The notes under the pieces: generated by a model
Told to the model about the DNA's origin: nothing
The model's database searches: none
The model's input: the letters and a program-made list of their open reading frames with translations, nothing else
Program-made: the position numbers and the translations under genes
Part shown: in pieces, positions 7,155 to 12,169 of the stretch
Numbering within the stretch: the stretch's first letter is position 1
How the letters are laid out: every line of letters begins with the position of its first letter
NCBI GenBank assembly: GCA_047516825.1
Contig: JAKZUA010000057.1
Coordinates: forward strand, 1-12,169
Direction of reading: 5' to 3'
Source: JADFQT01 sp047516825
GTDB taxonomy: Bacteria; Chloroflexota; Dehalococcoidia; Lucifugimonadales; UBA3495
DNA: 12,169 nucleotides

Positions 7155-7184
7155 TTGACACTAACAAAAGCGCGGGCCTATAAT
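7155..7184 (+). promoter_or_regulatory. Consensus housekeeping promoter of pyrG
   Basis: TTGACA (7155-7160) and TATAAT (7179-7184) both match the sigma-70/sigma-A consensus at all six positions, with an 18-bp spacer. Transcription is predicted to start near 7191, giving a leader of about 142 bases before pyrG. It is the strongest promoter seen in the window. Confidence 0.85.
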
Positions 7185-7190
7185 CCGAAT

Positions 7191-7311
7191 AGAGGCCAAA
7201 ACCCCTATCACTTCCAAACGAAGCTGCGGCCTCTGAGTTACCCCCAAACCCTTCCTACTTAATCGTCCCTCTGTTCACGTGGCTGGCATATCCTAGCCCG
7301 CTATGCCCGTG
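7191..7311 (+). promoter_or_regulatory. Structured pyrG leader (two possible hairpins)
   Basis: Starting at the predicted first transcribed base, AGAGGCC (7191-7197) pairs with GGCCTCT (7228-7234). Inside that loop CTTC (7211-7214) pairs with GAAG (7220-7223). A second hairpin nearer the start codon has GGCATA (7285-7290) with TATGCC (7302-7307), extended after a left-hand bulge by CACG (7276-7279) with CGTG (7308-7311). There is no U-run for an intrinsic terminator, and the leader does not begin with the GGG run used in Bacillus pyrG reiterative transcription. Regulation by CTP is therefore only a possibility. Confidence 0.4.
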
Positions 7312-7332
7312 AGTAACGTTTAGTGTTGAGGC

Positions 7333-8976
7333 ATGGCCGCTAAATACATTTTCGTCACCGGTGGTGTGGTCAGTTCAATCGGCAAGGGGATTAGCGTCGC
7401 CTCAATTGGGCGCATCCTCAAAAGCCGAGGGTTAGCAGTCTCGGTGATCAAGCTGGACCCCTACCTCAATGTCGACCCTGGAACCATGTCCCCCTACCAG
7501 CACGGCGAGGTCTTCGTGACCCAGGATGGCGGTGAGACCGACCTGGATCTGGGGCATTACGAGCGATTCATAGACATGGAACTCACCCGTTCCTCCAATG
7601 TCACGGCTGGAGAACTTTATCTTTCGCTGATTGGCAAGGAGCGGCGGGGGGATTTCCTGGGGGGTACCATTCAGACGGTGCCTCACGTCACTAACGAAAT
7701 AAAAAAGCGATTGACCAGCCTGGCGGAAGAGTCTCAGGCCCAGGTTATTGTAGCCGAGGTGGGCGGCACCGTAGGAGACATTGAGGGATTGCCCTTTCTG
7801 GAAGCCATCCGCCAGATGCGTAAGGACGTGGGCCGGGACAATGTGCTTTACCTACATTTAACCCTGCTCCCCTACATTCAGGCCACCGGAGAGCTAAAAA
7901 CCAAGCCTACCCAGCACAGCGTCAAGGAACTGCGCAGCATCGGTATTCAACCGGACGCCCTGCTCTGCCGCAGCGACCACCCGGTGTCGGATTCCATCCG
8001 CGATAAACTGTCCCTGTTCTGTGACGTGGACAGCGAAGCGGTCATCCCCCTGGAGACGGTGGATAATGTCTACGAGATTCCGCTGATTTTAGAGGATGCC
8101 GGATTGGGGGATTTCATCGTAAGGACCTTTGGATTCACCGACCACGCTCGCGACCTCATCGCCTGGGCTGACATGGTCGACCATATGAAGTCCTTGTCGG
8201 GCCGGGTGCCCATAGCCGTGGTGGGCAAATACACCGAATACCCGGACAGCTATATCTCCGTCCGGGAGGCGCTACGGCACGCCGGGGTGGCTCACGACCG
8301 GGGAGTGGAGATCGAGTGGGTGCATTCGGAAGATGTGGAGCGGCTGGGTCCGGATTCTCTGCTGGCCAACGCCTGTGGGATAGTAGTTCCGGGAGGGTTT
8401 GGACGCCGCGGGGTGGAGGGGATGGTCGAAACCGCCCGCTACGCGCGGAAGCACCAGGTGCCCTACCTAGGATTGTGCTTGGGCATGCAGGTCATGATCG
8501 TGGAGTGGGCCAGAAACGTTTTGGGACTACCTCAAGCCAACTCGTCGGAGCTGGATCCGGACACTCCTGACCCGGTTATTCACATTATGCCGGACCAACG
8601 GGATGTGGCTACCATGGGCGGCACTATGCGCCTGGGTTGGTACCCCTGCCGTCCGGTGGCCCACACTCGAACTCATGATGCCTACCAAACCACGGAGGTC
8701 TTGGAGCGCCATCGGCATCGCTTCGAGGTGAACAACGCCTATAGGGAAAACCTGGAGGAGTCCGGGCTGATTATCGGCGGACTTTCTCCCGATGGCAACC
8801 TGGTTGAGACGGCGGAGGTGCGGGACCACCAATTCATGGTGGGAGTGCAATTCCATCCGGAGTTTCAATCTCGTCCCGACCGGCCTCATCCCCTCTTCCG
8901 AGACTTTATAGGCGCTGCCAAAGATACCATACGCGAGGGCAGCCAGCGTCCCCTGCCCCTGGTGGCGCCGGATTGA
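7333..8976 (+). CDS. pyrG: CTP synthase (glutamine-hydrolysing)
   Basis: The 547-residue cytoplasmic enzyme makes CTP from UTP, ATP and glutamine, the last step of de novo pyrimidine nucleotide synthesis. The synthase domain (about 1-270) has the P-loop-like GGVVSSIGKG with K18, the Mg-binding TDLDLGHYERF with D72 (same number as in E. coli), and EVGGTVGDIEG with E142. The class I glutaminase domain (about 290-540) has the oxyanion region VVPGGFG, nucleophile C382 in GLCLGMQ, and H508/E510 in FHPEF. Length matches E. coli PyrG (545). The start matches the conserved family N-terminus (KYIFVTGGVVSS), but only GAGG at 7328-7331 lies nearby, too close for a normal ribosome site. Initiation may be weak or depend on leader structure. 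It has its own strong promoter and is followed by a 259-base gap. Confidence 0.98.
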   Translation: MAAKYIFVTGGVVSSIGKGISVASIGRILKSRGLAVSVIKLDPYLNVDPGTMSPYQHGEVFVTQDGGETDLDLGHYERFIDMELTRSSNVTAGELYLSLIGKERRGDFLGGTIQTVPHVTNEIKKRLTSLAEESQAQVIVAEVGGTVGDIEGLPFLEAIRQMRKDVGRDNVLYLHLTLLPYIQATGELKTKPTQHSVKELRSIGIQPDALLCRSDHPVSDSIRDKLSLFCDVDSEAVIPLETVDNVYEIPLILEDAGLGDFIVRTFGFTDHARDLIAWADMVDHMKSLSGRVPIAVVGKYTEYPDSYISVREALRHAGVAHDRGVEIEWVHSEDVERLGPDSLLANACGIVVPGGFGRRGVEGMVETARYARKHQVPYLGLCLGMQVMIVEWARNVLGLPQANSSELDPDTPDPVIHIMPDQRDVATMGGTMRLGWYPCRPVAHTRTHDAYQTTEVLERHRHRFEVNNAYRENLEESGLIIGGLSPDGNLVETAEVRDHQFMVGVQFHPEFQSRPDRPHPLFRDFIGAAKDTIREGSQRPLPLVAPD

Positions 8977-9235
8977 CCGGCCCGGGATTTCCGTGATTGC
9001 TACTTTTTGCGAAGATCATCCCAGCCCGACTTGGCACAACATTTGCCTAGTCAGGCGTAGTCAGTGGATAGCCAAATCGGACCTAAGCAGTTTCGGGTAA
9101 CGTTTATTGAATGTCGCCGTTTCAGCACGATATTGGAAACCGCCCAGCTATATTTTCACCGCCCGGGGAACCAAGCTCAGAATTCCAGCTCCAGGCAACT
9201 GCTGAATAAGGGGCAGGTTTTTAAGGAGCGACCCA
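8977..9235. other. Gap between pyrG and the transaldolase gene
   Basis: No gene is supported. A GTG-started frame at 9064-9261 runs into the transaldolase start, has no ribosome binding site and resembles no family known to me. The region carries a sigma-54-like match (9031-9046). No intrinsic terminator with a clear stem and U-run was found after pyrG. Confidence 0.5.
9031..9046 (+). promoter_or_regulatory. Sigma-54-like -24/-12 promoter match
   Basis: TTGGCAC-N5-TTGC reproduces the core of the sigma-54 (RpoN) consensus with correct spacing, about 190 bases before the transaldolase start. Whether this organism has RpoN is unknown. A weak sigma-70 reading (TTGGCA) is also possible. Confidence 0.25.
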
Positions 9236-9895
9236 ATGAAGCTATTTCTAGACACAGCTAATATTGGAGAGATACGCCAGGGAGCCCAAATGGGGGTCGT
9301 GACGGGCGTAACTACCAATCCCTCGTTGGCAGCTAAGGAGGGGATTGGCCGGCCGGATGCCTATCGGCTGGCGGTCCAGGAGATATCAGACATAATCGAC
9401 GGCCCCATCTCGGTGGAGGTAGTGAGCCAGGATGCCGCCGGCATGATTGCCGAAGGTCGGGAGATAGCCGAGTGGATCCCCAATCCCTGGGTGAAAATTC
9501 CCAGTACAACCGACGGGTTCGAGGCGATTTCGGCCCTGAGTAAAGATGGAATCAATTGTAACCAAACCCTTTGTTTCAGCGTGAACCAGGCGGTTTTGGG
9601 GGCCCAAGCCGGCTCGACGGTGGTTAGCCCCTTTATAGGCCGGCTGGATGACATTGGCCAGGAAGGAATGGACCTGGTTTCAGACATCGTCTCGGTATTT
9701 GGGAGCTACGGCATTAAGACCATGGTCATGGCAGCCAGCATTCGCCATTCTCTGCACTGCTTCTTGGCCGCCAAAGCTGGCGCGGACATCGCCACCGTGC
9801 CCTACGGAGTGCTGCGGCAAATGGCGCAGCATCCCCTAACCGATGCCGGCGTGGCGAGATTTCTAGAGGACTGGCAAAAGGCCGGCGGCGCTTAA
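9236..9895 (+). CDS. tal: Transaldolase, small TalC/FSA-type
   Basis: The 219-residue enzyme belongs to the short transaldolase/fructose-6-phosphate aldolase family (cytoplasm, non-oxidative pentose phosphate pathway). It moves a dihydroxyacetone unit from sedoheptulose 7-phosphate to glyceraldehyde 3-phosphate or the reverse. Landmarks: D6 in FLDTANIGEIR, GVTTNPSLAAKEG (24-36), Schiff-base K87 in WVKIPSTTDG, T111, SPFIGRLDDIG (131-141) and S168 in AASIRHS. All align with E. coli FSA at an offset of two (K85, T109, S166). FSA has Gln59 and Tyr131; here E61 and F133 stand at those places. These are transaldolase-type residues, so transaldolase activity is favoured. AAGGAG (9223-9228) lies seven bases before ATG. 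The pyrG-tal-rho order is shared with Firmicutes. Confidence 0.94.
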   Translation: MKLFLDTANIGEIRQGAQMGVVTGVTTNPSLAAKEGIGRPDAYRLAVQEISDIIDGPISVEVVSQDAAGMIAEGREIAEWIPNPWVKIPSTTDGFEAISALSKDGINCNQTLCFSVNQAVLGAQAGSTVVSPFIGRLDDIGQEGMDLVSDIVSVFGSYGIKTMVMAASIRHSLHCFLAAKAGADIATVPYGVLRQMAQHPLTDAGVARFLEDWQKAGGA

Positions 9896-9998
9896 CCCCA
9901 AATTTTTCTTGAGGGCTTTTTAACTTCCAGACTGCAACGACGTACTTACAATCTCCATCAGCCTCCCGCAGGCCTCCTCGTCCGACTGAATCACCAAG

Positions 9999-10054
9999 TT
10001 GGGAACGCGTTTCAAAACCTCCCAATACCCTTTTTAGGAGGATCAGGTTCCCAA
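9999..10054 (+). promoter_or_regulatory. Possible long-range hairpin in the rho leader
   Basis: TTGGGAAC (9999-10006) is perfectly complementary to GTTCCCAA (10047-10054). Within the loop, CCTCC (10018-10022) can pair with GGAGG (10037-10041), which would hide an AGGAGG sequence. This lies in the 264-base gap between the transaldolase gene and rho. A weak -10-like TACAAT (9947-9952) upstream could start a leader containing it. Confidence 0.35.
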
Positions 10055-10100
10055 TCAGATGCGCGGCTTGAGACCAATTAAGCCGGTTTCTGGCCAACCC

Positions 10101-10147
10101 GGAAAACCAGCACAGGAAAACGGCAAATCTGGATAACCCTGGAAAAC
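10101..10147 (+). repeat. Four GGAWAAC repeats just before rho
   Basis: GGAAAAC occurs at 10101, 10115 and 10141, and GGATAAC at 10131. They lie 14, 16 and 10 bases apart and the last ends 12 bases before the rho start codon. They could be RNA-binding sites for a translational regulator or a chance result of purine-rich sequence. Confidence 0.4.
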
Positions 10148-10159
10148 GAAGAGGTGAAC

Positions 10160-11449
10160 ATGGCAACTTTACAACAATCGGTGGACATAGCTGAGCTTGG
10201 TAGCAAATCCAAGGACCAGCTACTGGACATGGCCGAGAGCGTCGGGCTCAGCGACGGGGCGGACTTGGCCAATCTACGCCGCGATGAATTGCTGAGCCGG
10301 ATTCTGCAAACGGCTTCTTCTCAGCAGGCTCTCATTGCCTCCGGCATTCTGGAGATAATGGATGAGGGTTATGGCTTCCTGCGACAGGTGGCCCACCCCC
10401 ACACTACCGGAGACGTTTATATTTCCCAGTCTCAAATCCGGCGCTTCGGGCTCAAGACCGGAGATACGGTCACCGGGCAGGTGCGGCCGCCGAAGGAGGG
10501 AGAGCGATATTTCGGTCTGGTTCGGGTAGAAAGGGTTAATGGTTTCGATCCGGAGCAAGTTCCCAGCCGTTCCCGCCCCCAGTTCGAATATTTGACGCCT
10601 ATCTTCCCGGAAGAGCGAATTGTCTTGGAGACCGAGGCCTCCAACCTGTCCACCAGGATGATAGACCTCTTTTCCCCCATCGGACTGGGACAGCGAGGAC
10701 TGATAGTCTCCCCTCCCAAAGCCGGCAAGACCACCATTCTCAAGCACCTGGCCCACAGTGTCGCCGAAAATCTGCCCGAGGCGGTGCTGATGGTGGTGCT
10801 CATCGGTGAGCGCCCCGAAGAGGTTACTGACATGCGCCGCGCGGTGAAGGGGGATGTGTTCTCTTCTACATTCGACGAATCGGTGGAGGAGCAATGCCGG
10901 GTGGCCGAGCTGGCTCTGGAGCGGGCCAAGCGCTTGGTGGAAGCGGAACAGGATGTGGTCATTCTGCTGGACAGTGTGACCCGGCTGACTCGAGCCTACA
11001 ACCTGGCAGTGCCTTCCAGTGGCCGAACCCTTTCCGGCGGCATTGACCCGATAGCCCTCTATCCTCCCAAAAAGTTCTTTGGCGCGGCGCGTAACATTGA
11101 GGAAGGAGGCAGCCTCACGGTTATCGCCACCTGCCTGGTCGATACCGGCAGCCGGATGGACGAGGTAATCTATGAGGAGTTTAAGGGTACCGGCAACATG
11201 GAGCTGCACCTGGACCGCCGGCTGGCCGACCGTCGCTTCTTCCCCGCCATAGACATCGTTCGCAGTGGCACCCGGCGGGAGGAATTGCTCTACGACGAAG
11301 AAACCATGAGACAGATAGTTTTGCTGCGGCGGATGATTACCCTCATTTCTAATGACAGCTCCGCCAGCGCAACGGAGCGGGTTCTGGAGCGGCTGGCCAA
11401 GTACGACAACAATCAGGAATTTTTGGGGAATTTGAACAAGGAAGCCTAA
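10160..11449 (+). CDS. rho: Transcription termination factor Rho
   Basis: The 429-residue hexameric RNA-dependent ATPase terminates transcription at untranslated C-rich RNA; E. coli Rho has 419 residues. Domains: a helical Rho_N segment (about 12-48, SKDQLLDMAESVGL), a cold-shock-like RNA-binding domain (about 55-120, GILEIMDEGYGFLR), and a RecA-like motor. The motor has Walker A PPKAGKTT with K190, Walker B VVILLDSVTR with D271, the Q-loop SSGRTLSGGID, and the R-loop EEFKGTGNMELHLDRRLADRR. No insertion domain is seen between the RNA-binding domains. ATG 10160 is preferred over GTG 10154 because AGAGG (10150-10154) is then five bases upstream and would otherwise overlap the start codon. The usual neighbour rpmE (ribosomal protein L31) is not found downstream. 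A structured leader suggests the autoregulation known for rho in E. coli. Confidence 0.97.
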   Translation: MATLQQSVDIAELGSKSKDQLLDMAESVGLSDGADLANLRRDELLSRILQTASSQQALIASGILEIMDEGYGFLRQVAHPHTTGDVYISQSQIRRFGLKTGDTVTGQVRPPKEGERYFGLVRVERVNGFDPEQVPSRSRPQFEYLTPIFPEERIVLETEASNLSTRMIDLFSPIGLGQRGLIVSPPKAGKTTILKHLAHSVAENLPEAVLMVVLIGERPEEVTDMRRAVKGDVFSSTFDESVEEQCRVAELALERAKRLVEAEQDVVILLDSVTRLTRAYNLAVPSSGRTLSGGIDPIALYPPKKFFGAARNIEEGGSLTVIATCLVDTGSRMDEVIYEEFKGTGNMELHLDRRLADRRFFPAIDIVRSGTRREELLYDEETMRQIVLLRRMITLISNDSSASATERVLERLAKYDNNQEFLGNLNKEA

Positions 11450-12002
11450 CCTCTCCGCTGCCCGGATGTTTATACATCTGTTCGGCCGTTCTTGCCGTAA
11501 CTTGATGGTAGCCGGTGTTTCAGGTTCTGCCCCCACCGGTATTCAATAACCGGGGTAGCGATAGCCGGTAAATGATAAAAAGAGGGAGACCGAGCGAAAT
11601 CCAGAAACCCCATCGACCCTTTTTAAAGGCTCGGCTAGGATCTTATAACCTGGGCTACGGCCGGGACCAAACCAACCTCTCCTTTCTATTTTAAAAGCCT
11701 TGGGATGATAAACGCTTTGGCGAGCCCTTTCTCTCAGGATGAGCTCCGTGCTTTTCAACACCTTACCCGTCGCCAAGGAAACTTTTCCCGCCTTTCCACC
11801 GTCACCTAATTCACAACTGGTAAACTTGGGCAGCGATGGCATATGGGCATTGGTTGGGGGAGCTCAGCGGGCGAGGGGGCGAGGTTCCGTTGTCTGGTAA
11901 AATGTTAGCTCATATCTATTTACCCGTGGCTTTCCGGGGCCTTATCCTACGTGCCGGTGAAATACCCATTCAAATAGCCACTCTGAAGCAGGTTTAACTC
12001 CT
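11450..12002. other. 553-base gap after rho, no supported gene
   Basis: Inverted pairs CCGGTG/CACCGG (11512-11517 and 11534-11539) and CCGGT/ACCGG (11536-11540 and 11549-11553) compete with each other and lack a U-run, so they are not a convincing terminator. A reverse frame of 99 codons (11543-11842) has no ribosome binding site and no recognisable family. The 12-mer TTTTAAAAGCCT (11689-11700) also occurs at the left end of repeat copy 2 (6153-6164), but nothing else of the element was recognised here. A weak promoter-like pair (TTGTCT 11890, TATCTA 11913, 17-bp spacer) might serve the next gene. Confidence 0.5.
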
Positions 12003-12169
12003 ATGCCCAACGCCAAGGGTTTAGAAAAAATAATAATAGTCGACGACGAGTGGGAGTCCCCCATCGTAACCGCGGTGAGGCGGAGACTTGACGAAGAGGG
12101 CTGGCGAACGCGCGTCATAGTACCGGAAGCCGGTGGGTCTATAGGTGATGAGTTCGAGGCTGCCGCCCT
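12003..12169 (+). CDS. Receiver-like (response regulator) protein, 5' part only
   Basis: Fifty-five codons are present and the frame runs off the window end. The N-terminus reads as a beta strand KIIIVDDE with acidic D14 and D15, as in CheY-like receiver domains, where such residues bind Mg next to the phosphorylated Asp. An amphipathic helix (TAVRRRLDEEGW) and a second strand (RTRVIVPEA) follow. The phospho-accepting Asp, expected near residue 55-60, and any output domain are beyond the edge. The start is ATG 12003 with only a weak GCAGG (11988-11992) upstream. It begins 553 bases after rho, so it is probably a separate transcription unit. The fold is judged from the first strand only; a different nucleotide-binding or atypical receiver protein is possible. 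Confidence 0.6.
   Translation, partial: MPNAKGLEKIIIVDDEWESPIVTAVRRRLDEEGWRTRVIVPEAGGSIGDEFEAAA

Noticed and set aside
9064..9261. 65-codon frame from GTG 9064
   Set aside because: It overlaps the transaldolase start, has no ribosome site, and its sequence looks random.
10274..11536. 420-codon - strand frame opposite rho
   Set aside because: Rho on the + strand is unmistakable; the antisense frame is a by-product of its codon usage and resembles no known family.
11543..11842. 99-codon - strand frame after rho
   Set aside because: There is no ribosome binding site, no recognisable motif and no partner gene.

Overview
The window reads as chromosomal housekeeping DNA from a moderately GC-rich bacterium. 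The Fe-S scaffold is of the SufU type, and the order pyrG, small transaldolase, rho also occurs in Bacillus and other Firmicutes. Together with an oligopeptide-type binding lipoprotein and dense short intergenic repeats, this suggests a Gram-positive-related or Chloroflexota (Dehalococcoidia/SAR202-like) genome. That placement is an inference; no rRNA or phylogenetic marker was available to test it. No phage, CRISPR array, tRNA, rRNA or transposase gene was found.

Layout. Bases 1-326 hold a decayed copy of a roughly 220-bp inverted-repeat element just upstream of sufD. Bases 327-3363 are a tight + strand suf operon: sufD, sufS and sufU, with 4-base and 1-base overlaps. A second SufU-like gene (3490-3978) follows after 126 bases and may have its own promoter giving a leaderless mRNA. 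No sufB or sufC is in the window; they may lie upstream. On the - strand are an orphan family 5 solute-binding lipoprotein (4152-5882) and a DinB-like protein (6413-6952). Between these two sits a second, better preserved copy of the same repeat element, with 22-bp terminal inverted repeats. Divergently, on the + strand, come pyrG (7333-8976), a transaldolase of the TalC type (9236-9895) and rho (10160-11449). The window ends in the first 55 codons of a receiver-like protein (12003 onward).

Function. SufS removes sulfur from cysteine, SufU accepts it, and SufD belongs to the SufBCD assembly scaffold, so the left third makes Fe-S clusters. The right half holds CTP synthesis, non-oxidative pentose phosphate interconversion and transcription termination; these share gene order rather than a pathway.

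Regulatory signals. A perfect -35/-10 promoter with an 18-bp spacer precedes pyrG and predicts a 142-base leader that opens with a stem-loop. The region before rho can form a long-range hairpin and contains a short possible leader ORF and a series of GGAWAAC repeats. A sigma-54-like -24/-12 match lies before the transaldolase gene.

No clearly new multi-gene system is visible. The most interesting material is the pair of MITE-like elements, the SufU duplication, and the pyrG and rho leaders.
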